NCBI GenBank assembly: GCA_015680685.1
Contig: MNCI01034224.1
Coordinates: 738,244 to 802,243, forward strand
Source: Gnetum montanum
Taxonomy: Eukaryota > Streptophyta > Gnetopsida > Gnetales > Gnetaceae
Length of the DNA stretch: 64,000 bases
Direction: 5' to 3'
Below are positions 1 to 12,699 of this stretch, one piece after another. Below the pieces are notes generated by a model. That model was given only the letters and a program-made list of their open reading frames with translations, was not told the origin of the DNA and did no database searches. Both the position numbers and the translations under genes were made by a program. Position 1 is the stretch's first letter; the number at the start of each line of letters is the position of its first letter.

Positions 1-719
1 AAAAATGGTTAAGTATAAAAATGCTAAAAATTTGACTCTAAGTATGAAATGCAATGTAGAAGATAGAATAAATTATAAGTGTAAAAAACAAATAAATAGA
101 TGTAAAATAGCAAAAATAAGATGTTGCAATGTAGGGAAAAAGTATCATATTCTTTACCAAACAATAAAATGCTTTATTAATGAATTCCAAAGTATTCATC
201 TCCTATGAAGGGTCAAACTACAAACAGTGGAAGAAAAATCTAAGTATGATAAAATTGATAAAAGAATCTTAAATATTGAACAAAATAAGGATTTAGAGAG
301 TGGAATAGAATAATTGTAGGATTAGGTTATGGATGGGAAATCTATAGAAGTGATCTAGAATGAATTCTGGGCTAAAACAAGGCTATTTCAACCAAGGTTC
401 CCATCATTGACACTATAGATGAAAAAATTATAACTCTAGAAATTACTATGAAAGCATAAAATTCTATCTTTGAAAGCAATGTTGAAGATGCTAAAGATGA
501 TAACAATGGATAAGATGCAAGTGGATGCTACAATAAATGGCAAACTCTCATGCTCTTAATCTTTCAAAATCTAAAAAGTGCTTTCAAATCTTAAAAGATT
601 TGACTTGAAATCTATGTTTTGAGCTTGTATTTATAGGACTGAAGTTATCAAATGTAACTTAGAATTACTAAAATTGAACTTATAGTTAAGTATAACTTCT
701 TGTTAAGTTCAAAAAGAGC
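1..719. other. AT-rich non-coding edge, no gene recognised
   Basis: No supported gene. The only open frame near the left edge (5-208, plus) is lysine- and asparagine-rich, as expected by chance in AT-rich DNA. The stretch around 610-720 has a TATA-like run (ttgtatttatagg) and the general feel of an LTR or element remnant, but I can match it to no other part of the window. Confidence 0.5.
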
Positions 720-1285
720 AATTCTAGTCTTTGGTCTTAACAAATATGGTAACCTTCCGAGGTGACACTAAGTGTCAGTGTCACTAGTACTTGGAAAAAT
801 TTTCGTAAATTTACTAAAGTATTGAAAAAAAAATACAATGCTCTATTTGACCTTTAAATTTATGCTTTAAGATATCAAGATGATGTTGAAAAATTTGAAA
901 GATAAGGAAATGATGTTGAACATTGAATTTGGTCATGTTACAAAAATGTTAGTAGCATTAAGGATTTTGATATTGATGTAGCATCAAAATTAATAATGCT
1001 TAGATAAAATTTTAATATTATTATTAAAGTTATTATTTTAAGCTACCGAGGCCTCGTTTTATCCTTGAATTGATACCAAAAGCTATCGAAACATTGCTAA
1101 GAGGTCTTCAAGGCCAAGATGAAATATTAGTAATGGATAGCATCAATGCTAGAAGTACTTATGCTTATTATAACATTGATGCAGTGTCAACATCGGTCAT
1201 GGTACTTAGAAATTTCTTAAAATTTTTTTCAATTTTTATTGCATGACTTTAGAGGTACCCAAACTATTGTTAGAATGAACCAAGA
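720..1285. repeat. Old LTR-like block R0, degenerate tandem units (left part)
   Basis: Three weak repeats start near 770, 975 and 1180 (spacing about 205 bp). Each contains a version of a GCATCAACATC-like word followed by ACTTAGAAAAATTTT. The same words occur in the copies at 8500-9477 and 24975-25998. The block is interrupted by element C and continues at 8063. A short inverted repeat (GTGACACT ... AGTGTCAC) lies at 762-784. Assignment to the same family as the later copies rests on recurring words, not a full alignment. Confidence 0.5.
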
Positions 1286-2172
1286 TGGTGAGGAGCTCCC
1301 AAGGATTTCATAGTCTAAGAGCTCTCATTGTCATAAAATAGAAAATTTGACTAAGAAAAACTAAAAGAAAAAGTTTTATTCTTATACAAATGGATAATTT
1401 ACAACATAAATGAAGCATACATTCCCAATAACAAACAAGAGATTCTATCCAATTCTCATGCCACACGCAAACAAAGAGATCACATACACAAGGATGAAAA
1501 TTAAGATACTTAGCTAAGTCTCTAGCTCTTCACTCTCTTCTTAATTTATCTCTACTATTCCTAGACTATCTTAACCAAAATGAAGGCTTAAGAGGTTTAT
1601 TTATACCTCCCCCTATCTCTTCATCTTTCCTCTTAAATCCAAAATTTAAATCTTTAAAAATCCATAGAAAAGTATCTAATTTCTATATGAGACATGTTGG
1701 AGGATAATGGAATCTCTTGCCAAAAACTTGTTGTTAATAGAGGAGATGTCTTAACTTGGATGGAGACATCTTAAGCTAATAAGAGATGTCTTGAGATACT
1801 AGGAGATGTCTTATCTTATGTAGAGATATCTTACTCTCATCTGAGACATCTTACTCTCTTTTAAGACATCTTGGCCAAGATATCAGGAAAATAGTAGAGA
1901 TATTTGGGAGATGTCTCATACGTCTAGAATAAGGCTAATATAGCCCATTTGTCATGCTCTAAAGAAATAGGTTCATCTTAAGATCTTGAACCTTCCACAC
2001 CTTCAAGAAGTATCCATCAAGTCCCAAAATAGGCCAAAAGCACCTCCAAACATATCAAGTACCTTGTAATCATCATAAACCAAATAACACAAAATGATAG
2101 ACATAAAAACACACCCAAATCTATATACAAACATGTTGAGTATTATACATGGATTGGGTGATATCCTCATCA
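1286..2172 (-). repeat. Element C 3' LTR
   Basis: About 887 bp. Read on the plus strand it starts TGGTGAGGAGCTCC and ends CCTCATCA, matching the copy at 7207-8062 along its length. It contains an array of GAGATGTCTTA/AGACATCTTA words at about 1735-1870. The purine-rich minus-strand sequence immediately inside it (AAGGGTGGAAGATA, 2173-2186) is the likely polypurine tract. Confidence 0.85.
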
Positions 2173-2199
2173 TATCTTCCACCCTTAAGAAACTAAACT

Positions 2200-3420
2200 T
2201 ATCCTCAAGTTGACTACACACTTGAGATAGCATTAATTCCCACAAAAAAATTCTTTCTCAGGGATCCAAATGAAAATTTTAGACCTTTCATCATTCAAGT
2301 GTTCATGCATTTTTTTTTCTCTTATGCTTATAGCCTCCCTTTCTTGTCGCACAATTACTTTCTTGGGTGGCTTTGCTAAGCTTGAGTCTTCAAGTACATC
2401 TTTGAGGATCTCAAGGCTATTCCTCAAGTCTGATGCAATTACATTCCCCTAGTATAGGCTCAAATCTAAAACATTAAAAATGGACTAATTCTATGATATC
2501 GACTCACCTAATGGGCTATTTTTAGCTTGACTAAAATGGACTAATTCTCCTTGACTTGAGCTTGTAGAAGTACATATTATTTTGTCTTTCCTTGCTTAAG
2601 TAAATTTAAACATAATTACTAATATAGAAATTAATTATCCTTTTACTCTCATTGTCCTTGAAAAACATAATCTTTGTCTTTTTCTTCAACTGAGATTTAA
2701 CTTGCTAATGAAATTCTCTCATTTACTTAACAAAGTTTAACCTCAAAGAGATACAATCTTCAAATTTCCTCAACTCATCTATCATTCTTGGTGAAAATCC
2801 ATAATTTTCCATAAACGAACTCTTACTAATGTTGGAATGGAAAGAATTATTATATGAGAATTCAATATGGGGCTAACATGTTTTTCCATTGTTGTGACTG
2901 ATCCTCACACAAACACCTCAATAACTTCAATAGAGATCTATTAACAACTTCAATTTTCCCATTACTTTGGGGATGATAAGCTATGAAAAATGACAACTTG
3001 GTTCCAAGTAGTTTCCAAAGTGATATCCAAAAATGGCTAGTAAAATTGACACTCCTATCACTCACAATATTCAAGGAAATAACATGCTGAAAGAATATAT
3101 GTGTAACATGGAAAGAATTACTACTTTTGTTACATAAAATAAAATGAGCCATCATAGTGAATCTATGTACTACAACAAGTATATAATCATGACTAGATCT
3201 TATCTTAGAAATTCCAAAACATCCAAAGCAATACTTTCCCAAGGAGCATTTAAGATTGGCAAAGATAGATAATGACCATCTACATCTTTTCCCCCATTAA
3301 ATTTTTAACAAATATAGCATTCTTTTATAAATTTAAACAAATCACTATACATACCTAGCAAAAATTAATTTTTGTGCATCAATTCCAATGTATTAATCTT
3401 GTTTGTATGTGTAACAATGT
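2200..3420 (-). pseudogene. Element C integrase relic
   Basis: The open stretch 3242-2862 translates to an rve-type integrase core. The second catalytic Asp is in IVSDRSVNF and the Glu is in NGKIEVVNRSL, preceded by the YHPQ signature of Ty3/gypsy integrases. Downstream (2860-2230), weaker frames include the RRISPF word of the integrase C-terminal region and a short lysine-rich tail (2427-2233). The frame is broken by many stops. Integrase would insert the element cDNA into chromosomal DNA. This copy cannot be functional. Confidence 0.75.
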
Positions 3421-3649
3421 CACTTTGGTATTTCTCTTTAAAGAGTTTATACCTAAATTCATACTTTGGAACATAAATTTTTCTATCCTTAAACAAAATC
3501 CCATTCTTCACATAATAAGATTTTCATTGATCAGTCCATCCTAACAATGGGGAAGATAACTCCTTCCAAATTGCACCAAAATCCTTGTTATTATGATATA
3601 ATAAAGCAAAAGAGTCAAAACCTTGAACTTCCACATCTTAAGAAATAAT

Positions 3650-4960
3650 ATAAAATCTAGACAAAGTATCAACCACAACATTAGAATTGTCACTTCTATG
3701 TTTCAAAATAAAATTAAATTATTGTAATTATTCTACCCATTTCATATGCTTGGCACTCAAATTATTTTGAAAATTCAAAAATTGAAATGCTCTATGATCA
3801 ATAAATAAAAGAAACTTTGATCCTAGCATGTAATGTCTCCAATGTTTAATGGCTTGAAGTATAGCATATAATTCCTTATCATACACACTATAATTTTGTT
3901 TAGATTCACTTTAATTTTTTGAAAAAGAATGCAATTGGCTTACCCTCTTAAGAAAACACATCTCTAAGAGCAAGCCCTCTTGCATTTACTTCTCATTAAA
4001 AAAGTTTTAAGAAATTTGAAATTACCAAAATCAGAGAACTACAAATTTTCTTTACTAATCATTGAAAGGAGTTTTTTCTTATTATTCCACACAAAGGCTA
4101 AATTTTCTTCAAATAATAGATCATATGCCATGTAATAGGGTTGAGATTCCTAATAAATCTCCTATAAAAGCTAGCTAAAATGAGAAAATATCTCACCTCT
4201 TCCACATCTCTAGGTGAAGGCCATTCCTTGATTACCTTGATCTTACTTGATTCCATCTTAACTTGCTTCTTAGAGAGAACATAACCTAAGTACATAATTT
4301 TTCTCTTTATAAAGTGGCATTTATTGGCATTGATTGCCAGTTTTTCCTATTATAAGTTGGAACATACCATCCTCAAATGTTGCACATGGTCCTATTCTTT
4401 AGAACAATACACAAGAATTTCATCAATAAAAAAATGTAACATTTACCAATAAAATCACTTAGAACCTCATGCATGAGCCTCATAAATGTGGTTGGAGCAT
4501 TGGTTAGCCCAAAAAGCATGAATTACCACTCATACAAGCCATCCAGTATTTTAAAGGTTGTTTTCCATTCATCTCCCAATCTAATCCTTATTTGATAATA
4601 ACCACTTTTTAAATCAAAGAAAAAATCTCAATATTGGCAAGTGCATCAAGAATGTCATCCATCCTCAGAATACAAAATCTATACTTGATAGAAATTCTAT
4701 TACTAGCCCTAGAATCTCTACATATTCTTAATTCATTGAAATCTTTCTTTGGAACTAATGTAGCTAGAACAACACAAGCAGAGATGGATTTCTCAATAAA
4801 ATCATTAGATAGCAATTCACTTACTTGCTTAATATTTCTCTCTAATTTGAAGTCATGTAATAGGCTCTTTCATTTGGAATTGTAGCTTCTCATATGAAGT
4901 CTATTTGATATTGAATGGATCTCATTAGTAGAAGCCCTCCTAATTTTCCTTTGAAAACAT
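3650..4960 (-). pseudogene. Element C reverse transcriptase and RNase H relic
   Basis: The RT fingers are visible at 4815-4609, with VPKKDF, ELRICRDSRASN and RMDDILDAL. The thumb/connection region is at 4295-4098, with YLGYVLS, KIKVIKEWPSPRDVEEVRYF and ASFYRRFI. These are typical of plant chromovirus RT. The segment between them (about 4600-4300) keeps the downstream RT wording in shifted frames, including a form of the polymerase motif near 4420. RNase H continues to about 3700 in poor condition. Multiple stops and frameshifts make this a pseudogene. Confidence 0.75.
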
Positions 4961-5680
4961 AAATAAATTTCAATGTCAAAGATTATATGACTAGAGGAAG
5001 TTCATTTGGATGCTCTTCTTCATTTGTTGCAAGTGTTGACATAATGACAAAACCATGCATAGCCTCTTCATGTGCTTGTAGGTACTCTTGCTCACTAAGC
5101 AAGATTAATGTAGCATTAATAGGGACATTTTCCTTGCAACTACTTCCAAGTCATAGGAATGAGTTCATGTATCCCATCTTCTCTTGACACAAACCAAACA
5201 TTTCTTTCACCACAATAAAAAAAAATTTGTTGTCAAATTTCCAAGGTCTTTCCAAAATAACATCAACATAATTAATAGGGAGGATGTCGCAATGTACCTT
5301 GTCTTTAAAAGAACCAATTTTGAAAGATATAATACACTTCTCCTTTACCTCTTGGAAATGGTTCTTGGAAAGACAATGAACTCTAGAGGGACTAGGATGT
5401 AGAGATGTCTTAAAGAAAGATTAGAAATAGCCTATGAAGAAATCATATCTTTAGCATAATCATCAATCAAAATATATATTCATTTACCACTATCCATATG
5501 GCTAGCTTCAATCCTAAAAAGCATATTTCTTCTATGAGCTTCATTCACATTCATATTTTTCATTAAAGTTTAAGAATTAATTTTAGTAATATCCTTAATC
5601 ATTGATGCATGAGGATTACCTTCATTGGAATATTCTGGCCTCTCCAAGGTTTAAGGTTCCTTATCCTTTAAGATATTTGG
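4960..5680 (-). pseudogene. Element C protease relic
   Basis: This is the stretch between the gag zinc knuckle and RT. It contains a retropepsin-like active-site region read as LIDDYAKDMISS, where family members usually have an Asp-Gly-Gly/Ser centre. A later IHELIPMT word matches IHDLIPMI of element E. Frames are shifted at least once, so no continuous protein is present. Confidence 0.5.
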
Positions 5681-5687
5681 ATTTTTA

Positions 5688-6846
5688 CACTTTCATTTCT
5701 TATGTCCTTTTTCATTACAATTAAAGCATTAAAGTTTGGATGCATAGCCATTCTCTTGATCCTTTCCATTCTTGAAGTAGTCTTTTTTGAAATATTTACC
5801 CTCCTTGTAATTCTCTTTCTTATCGTTTGTATTTTCTTTAACATTTTCCTTCTCCTTGGCTTCTTTATTGCCTATAGAAGCTTTGAAGTCTTTTCCCTTG
5901 CAAGATATGGGACCTCTATTGTAGCCTTGGATTTTTATGTTAGCCTTAAGAGCCAATTCAAAAAGCCTCATCCAATGTTTATGACTCATAAAAGATTAGC
6001 TCTTGTTGATACTCGCTTTTGAGTTCTCCTTGAAATTTGGATCCTTGCTCATGGTCATTCCATTGAGCTTTTGCAAGCTAGAAAGCCTTGCAAAAATCCA
6101 TGTAGTAATCATTCACACTCTTATTATCTTGTCTTAGGTATTTCAATTTTTTCATGGTCTCTTATCTAAGATGAGTCTTCTCAAATTTTTACTTGAGCAT
6201 GAACTACATTAAAGACTAATCCTTGATGGGTTTGTCATTATTCACCTTGTAAGGATGACTTTCCTTGTTACATAATACAAGTTCCATGAATTCCAATTTG
6301 GTTTCAACATATGATATCTTTTGATGATTTTCCACATCTTCAATTTCAAAGTACTTGTTAATCATTTTCAACCAAGAGAGAAAAGATTCAATTCCTTTCA
6401 TGCTATTAAAGGATTTGACTTCCACATGAGGCATCTTTGAAGCATGTATGAAATCTTTTTCAAGAGTGACTTTAATTCCTTTACCTTACTTTCATTGAGG
6501 CTTAGAAGAAAGTTCTTTCTTCTATTTCTTTGAAAATAGAAATCCTTGAGACTTATTCTTAGCACTAGAAGAATGAAGAAAGGCATTATATTGATCTTCA
6601 TCTTTTCCAAGGTACTAATGTTTAAAAGGAATACCATATTCAATGAATGGCATTAAGGAATATCTTCAAGAAGGTCTTGGTAAACAATTACATAAATTGT
6701 ATCCTTACTTGGATGCTTTTGAAGAGGTAGTATGTCCTTTATTCTCTTCAAGCTTTTCAAGGTTTTCAAAAATGAGTTTAAAATCATTTTTCATGTTATT
6801 CATATCTCTTAACAAAGCATGAACTATTTTTTTTCTTGGGAGGCAT
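5688..6846 (-). pseudogene. Element C gag relic with canonical zinc knuckle
   Basis: The likely start is ATG at 6846 (MPPKKK...). The capsid-like retrotransposon gag core is at 6434-6216 (SFLSWLKMINKYFEIEDV, then KISYVETKLEF). A lysine/asparagine-rich linker at 5989-5729 leads to a zinc knuckle at 5729-5688 with CFNCNEKGHKK-stop-KC, i.e. CX2CX4HX4C with one stop. Gag would form the particle that packages the element RNA. Several stops and frame changes show it is inactive. Confidence 0.75.
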
Positions 6847-7206
6847 GATAGAAATTAATCTAAAAGGTAATTTTCATAAAATACTAGAAGAAAAGATGAA
6901 ATTTTCAAGACTTTTCAAAGAATGAGACAAGAAATACTCAAATCTTAAGAGAAATGAGTACAAGATCTTCAAACCCTAGCTAGTATAACCTGATGGGTAT
7001 ATAATTCCATAATTTTCTTCCAATTCTTGAAATATATGATAAACTAAGGAATCAAAGGAAAATTTTCAAATCCTAGGATGAGTGGAACAAGTGGAAAGAG
7101 AGAATTCATCCAAGCTTGAAAATTTAAAGTGAGTCTTTGTAATTAAGATGAGAATTATCTACTTGAATGTAATTGTCTTTAATGCAAAGATACTATAATA
7201 CAAATC

Positions 7207-8062
7207 TGATGAGGAGCTCCTATGGATTTCACAATTCAAGAGATCTAAATGTCACAAAATAACAAATTTAAATAAGAAAAGAAAATTAAAAATTTTATTC
7301 TTTCTTAAATGGAGAATCTATAGCATAAAAATGGTAGATATTCCCAAGTATAGATAAAAGATTCAATCCAATTCTCAAATCATAGTGAAACAAAGAGATC
7401 TTACATACAAATAGGAAAATCAAGGTACTAAGCTAAGTCTCTAGCTCTCTACTCTCTTCTCAACTCACCTATTCTCTTCCTAGACTCTCTTAACAAAAAT
7501 GAAGGCTTTTGAGGACTATTTATACCTCCCCCTTATCTCTTCATCTTTCCTCTTAAATTAAAATTTTAAATATTTCAAAATCCATAGAAAAGTGTGTGAT
7601 GTCTATATGAGATGTCTTGGAGGAGAATGTGACATCTTTCTTGAAAGTTGTTGTTAATAGAGAAGATGTCTTAACTTGGAAGGAGATGTCTTGAGCTTAT
7701 AGGAGATGTCTTAAGATACTAAGAGATGTCTTGCAAAAGATACCTTTCCTTCTATAGATACATCTTACTCTCTTCTAAGATGTCTTGTCTGAGCTACAAG
7801 AAGTATGAGATATATAGAACAATGTTGAGGCATCCCATTTTCCAAGATCCAAATAAAAATATTCATCTTAAGATCTTGGACCTCCCACACCTTTAACAAG
7901 TCTCCATCAAGTCCTAGAATAGCTCAAAATAACCTTGAAATATATTAAGTACCTTGTAATCATCATAAATCAAAAAACACAAAAATATAGACATCATAAT
8001 ACATACAAATCTATGTACAAACATGTTGAGGCTTAGAAATGAACTGGGTGATGTCATCATCA
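7207..8062 (-). repeat. Element C 5' LTR
   Basis: About 856 bp, the partner of 1286-2172. It begins TGATGAGGAGCTCC and ends GTCATCATCA on the plus strand. GATGTCTT-type words recur at about 7660-7785, as in the other copy. Divergence between the two LTRs (many substitutions, several indels) indicates an old insertion. Confidence 0.85.
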
Positions 8063-9477
8063 TAGGATGATGTCAAGGTGATGCTAAGGAATGCAAAAAA
8101 TTTAGGAATAGGCCAAAGTACTAATTGATGTGGTTGATGATCTCATCTAATAATTCATAAAATTTGTTAAGATTATACTTAGTAAAATGTCAAAATGCTT
8201 CATCTAAGTTAGATTTTGGAGATCCTAGGAATCCTATTTGAGTCTCATACTATCGTCAAAGACTACTACAGCAAAGGTCAAATATTTCAAAATTTTGTTG
8301 ATGTAGGTTATTATTGTTGATAGGGTCTCATCAACATTGATGTTGACACAACATTAACATTAGCTCCTAGAGATAGAAAAATTTGTATCATTTTTCCCCA
8401 CTAAAAATTAGAACTTTGAAAAGCCTAAAACTAACCCCAAAATGGGTTGGAATGAGAACTAAGAGATGTGTAACCCTATGGAATGCTATGAACTTAGTGT
8501 ATGAGATAATTTTGGAGGTATCAAAATAAGTTTTGAATGTGCTAGTATCTCATAATTAGCCAAAAAGGCTCATTTTATAAGTATTAGAAAACTAGTTAAA
8601 AAATTTCAATTTCAAAGGCCTAGAATGTTAAAGATATTGATAATGATTCTTCCTAACCTTGAGAGGTCATTACACATGTAAGAATGAATTTTTGATGAGA
8701 TTCAGGAGCCTCAACAATGGTGATCCTAGTGCTAATGCCAATGCAACATCAACATCAATAATACTTATAAAAAGTTTCAAACTTTTTTAAGAATTCTTGT
8801 AAAGTTTCTAAAATTGATGTCAAAGGGTTGTGATATGATTCCAAATAACCCCCAAGGTTATCCAAAGGCTGAAAATGTATATTACAATATTATTTTTAAG
8901 GAATTTCATACTATAGATATTTCTCATGTCAGAACATAGTTTTGGTGAGATTTAGAAGTCCCAAGGATAGTGATCTAGTCTTGACACTAATGTAGCATCA
9001 ACATCTACAACACTTAGAAAAACGTTTAGACTTTTTCTATAATTTTTTCAAAGTTACAGGAATTGATACACAAAAGTTTGGATATGATCCTAAATGATTT
9101 CCAAAGATCTCCAAAGGCCAAAAATATATCTTAAGAGGTTGTTTTTGAGGAATTTCATGTTGTGGTATTAAAAAAATATTGATTTAAAATTTATGTTACC
9201 TTAAATACTTAGAAAAATTTTGACCCAGATGATGAAGCATCAAAGTGTTGTGTCAACAGGCCCCCATTAATAGATCCCCATCAATGAGGCTGTGTTGACA
9301 TAGCATTTGCTACGTTTATAGGTTCCCATCAATGTAGCTTCATAATAAAGTCTATAAATATGTTCTTACCAACTATGTTTATGGGAAGTCAAGTCATAGT
9401 TATAGCAAAGCTATTGTAATTTTTTCATTTAAGAGTTAAAACATTTCTCTAAGTGCTTGCAACAAGAGTTAAAAAGT
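8063..9477. repeat. Old LTR-like block R1 (direct repeat of 24975-25998)
   Basis: Positions 8500-9477 align to 24975-25998 over about 1 kb, starting TATGAGATAATTT and ending near GAGTTARAA. Inside, units begin near 8740, 8985 and 9215 (about 230-245 bp apart). The right part has LTR-like wording (AAGTCATAGTT, AAGTGCTTGCAA). The part 8063-8499 continues block R0 across the insertion of element C. No coding capacity is seen. Confidence 0.65.
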
Positions 9478-10113
9478 GTATATATCTTTATTTGAGCAGT
9501 GATGTACTTAAGCACACCAGTGTGAATGGCAATAAAGATGAGCCTTTTAATCAAACATTGGAGTACTTAGAATAGATTAATGATTTATTTCTGCATTTAC
9601 TATTTTCATTAATTATGAAATTAATTAAGCTAAACTAGACTTCAATTAATTAATTAAGTAATTAAGCTAAATAGATTAAACACATAAGTACAACTTCTTC
9701 AAGCATAACATATAGCACTTGGTAATCCTAGCAGTAGTTAACACTTGGTATCCCAACAATGTTGTATGTGTTCAAGATGTGTATGGAAAGTGAGACCAGA
9801 AACTTATGTTAGGATTAGTTACTGATTAATTAATTATTTAGATTAAATTAGCTATTAAATTACTTCATTTCGCTATTTTAAAGCACCAAGAATATAAAAC
9901 ATAAAATAATAAAAATCATATGCCTCCATTACACTTAACCATATCTTTGTACATCGCAAGTGTAATTGGGAAGACAACAAATGACTGATAGGGCAAGTTC
10001 ATTTCCTAGAGGCTAGTGTACATGAAGATACAGAGTTCTTGGAATTTGATCAAATTTTGCGTGAACACTTAGTGATTCGTATGGTTAAGTGAGGGGTACT
10101 TTGCCACTCATCA
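9478..10113 (+). repeat. Element A 5' LTR, U3 missing
   Basis: It matches the R/U5 half of the B and D LTRs: ATCTTTATT followed by an AATAAAGA word, the ACTTGGTA..CCCA repeats (9717-9760), the GGGAAGACAA word and the terminal TTTGCCACTCATCA. The first 180 bp or so of the B-type LTR (palindromes and TATA box) is absent, and block R1 abuts directly at about 9478. Confidence 0.75.
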
Positions 10114-10114
10114 T

Positions 10115-10132
10115 TGGTGCCATTGTTGGGGA
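10115..10132 (+). other. Primer binding site, tRNA-Asp type (element A)
   Basis: TGGTGCCATTGTTGGGGA lies one base after the LTR end. It matches the TGGCGCCGTTGCCGGGGA expected for plant tRNA-Asp with transitions only at CpG-type positions. This primer is characteristic of Athila/Tat-type elements. Confidence 0.8.
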
Positions 10133-10266
10133 CTCTTTTCATTTGAATGTGTGCTATCTAGGTTTAGTCAACATCATTAACATCATTGGATGAACTCTAA
10201 GGTCAAAATCATTCTCACAACAAATATAATTACATAAGCACACAGATATATTATTTTTATTATAAA

Positions 10267-12640
10267 ATGTCTTCTTCTCATAAGTGTGATGATACTAAAC
10301 CACTAGTCCCTTAAGAATATAAGGTCATGTATACTCATCTAGATGAGTATGTGCCAGATTTCACCTTCATCCTACATCAAGATGAACAATTATGATAAAG
10401 AGACATAGAAGGCAACATTGTAATGCCTCCTAATTGATCTATGTTTGTGATGTTACTTCAAAATCTTAGGATGTTGGGCATCCAAGATCTTCAAGAGTAC
10501 GTTGTGCATGATTATGACTACCAAGACTACTGTACCACTAAAACACAACATAGGATCGATTAACACAAAGAGAAACACCATGAGATTATGATGGAGAAAT
10601 AGTTCACCAATCCCTTGTTCCTACTTAACCAGAATGACAATGAAGACCTTCCCTATGGGGGTTCTCAACATGAAGATTCTTCACCCCTTATTATTGATGA
10701 TGGGGGTATGACCCTAAGTTCGTAGTCCACTATCAACAATCCAAGTGTAGGTAAAAATAGAAGTCAAGGTAGGGGCTTGGACAAGCGTCAACAAGATAAG
10801 AAAACTAATGAATGTGGTTGTGATAATTGTAGAGGAGTTTGAAGACACCATGGTAGTGGCAATCCTCCTTCCTCTTCACCCTCTTCATCTACATCCTTTT
10901 CATCCTCTTATAGTTCTAACAAACACCACAAAAAGAACAATCATAATAAAGGGAAACAGTGGGATAGCAATGATGATCACAGGGCCCAACATAAACAAAG
11001 GGGTAGTAGAGGACATCATCAACATCATCAAAATAATGATGATGAAGAAGCTTTGTTAGCAACTTGAATCATGCTAAATATTGTAGAGGCCATAAAAATT
11101 CTAACCAAACATATGAAGGATAGTCAGATTAGATGACTTGATATGAATAGTATTTCCATATTTGAAGGGGAATATAAATTTGATCCATAAATACATCTTT
11201 AAGCTTTTCACAATGTCTGTGCCTTACAAAATATTCAAAATGATTCATAGAAATTAAAGCTATTTCCTAGGACACTCATCAAAGAAGCAAAAATCTGGTA
11301 ACGGTCCTTAGAGCTAGAATCCATCCACAGGTGGAGTACAATGCAAGAGTTATTTAATGATAAGTATCAAACATACTCTAGAGTGTCTAATTTGAGAAGG
11401 TAGATCCAAGGATTGATGTAAGAAAACCATGAACCTTTAAGCATCACCATATGTAGATACTATTTTATCATACACCAGTGTCCTAGCCATGGTTATTCTC
11501 AGTAGAAACAACTTCACCATATAATAGATGGACTTAGATCAAAAACAAGAAGAACTCTTGGGATCTATGCTAAAGGGAGACTATCAAAACTCAAAGTCCA
11601 TCAGATTCAAAGGCTAATTGAGTAGGTAGTAAAATAAGAAGAAGAGTTAAGAAAATGGGAAAGTGTTGAAGAATACAATAGGGATCCCTTCATTAGAAAG
11701 AGGGAGGTTCGATTTTATGACAGAGAAGAAGAGTCATCACTTGATCAGGTGGTGAATAGAAAGATCCTACCAATTTAAAAATATATGTCTAAAATTTTGG
11801 CCAAGGTAGATAAAATGTAGGATTTATTGAATGAAAAATTCCAAACTACTCTAGAAATTATTGAAGAATCAAGAGAGCAGAGTAGTGATCATCATTGCAA
11901 GAGGAAAAAAGAAGTTGAATGTGCCTACCAAAAGGGTAAGGGTAAGATAGTTGCAGTAGAGGGCATTGTAGAAACTAAATTAGATGATGATGGTGGATGT
12001 GACATCTACCAATATGAATATCCTAAGGGATGGCTCCACATCATGTCACACTTACAAGAGTCTGGGGTGTATGCTCTGAATCCATGACTAGCAAAAAGAT
12101 AAACACCAAGAAGATTATCTTATCCTTAAGGTAATCCCAGATAGTTCCATTAGCAACAACAATATTATCTAACTAGAACTTCACTACAATTTTATGAGCA
12201 ATATAAATAGTGGCACAAACCACAGTCATAGGGGATATCACCACCAAGGAAATAGTACCCTTATACGCAACCAGACCCATATGGGTATTACATTCAGCAA
12301 CCCCTATCTCCACATGACTCTTCCAATCATGTTTCTCATTTTCAACATTACTACCACACTCCTAAATACTACAAAGCTCATTCTCCATATTCCAAGAGGG
12401 ATTCCACATTTTATCCTTATCCTCCTCCTATTCTTGAACCTATTCCTCCATCCTCAACATAACTACCACCTACTCCATCCATGCAGGGTGAACTTCCAGC
12501 CTAGCCATAGCAATGCAACACTACCAGAGCCATCAATCAATAATTGATACATCACCTAAGGTGTTCAAAACCTCATGCTCATAAAAGACCATTCTTCCAA
12601 ACCAATAGCCCAATTAAGCCCTCATAGACTCAAGTGGCTA
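10267..12640 (+). pseudogene. Element A gag relic
   Basis: Starts at ATG 10267 (MSSSHK) and follows the B and D gag frames: YTHLDEYVPDFTFILHQDEQL near the N-terminus, a Ser/His-rich low-complexity stretch (about 10850-11060), and the retrotransposon gag core (LKLFPRTLIKEA, MQELFNDKYQTYSRVSNLRR, HHIIDGLR, about 11240-11560). A Glu/Lys-rich linker follows, then a decayed zinc knuckle at about 11995 (CDIYQYEYPKGW, where D has CEICQYDHPKGCC). The tail is Pro/Tyr/His-rich. More than 15 in-frame stops. Confidence 0.75.
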
Positions 12641-12699
12641 GTAATCCTACTCCTACATCATCCTCTATAAACCATCCCATTGGATCCCCATCAAACCAA

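Larger units (their letters stand above)
1286..8062 (-). mobile_element. Element C: Ty3/gypsy chromovirus-like LTR retrotransposon
   Basis: Two direct repeats (1286-2172 and 7207-8062) flank a minus-strand internal region that encodes, in order, gag, protease, reverse transcriptase, RNase H and integrase. This gag-PR-RT-RH-IN order defines Ty3/gypsy, and the RT and integrase wording is closest to plant chromoviruses. Flanking 5-mers are CAAGA (left) and TAGGA (right), a possible target duplication with two transition differences. A degraded initiator-Met primer site may lie just inside the right LTR (about 7193-7206, minus). All frames are broken by stops and shifts, so it is a dead copy. It lies in the old block R0/R1. 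Confidence 0.85.

Noticed and set aside
1-208. 67-codon frame at the left edge as a gene
   Set aside because: Composition is what AT-rich non-coding DNA gives; no domain and no neighbours in support.
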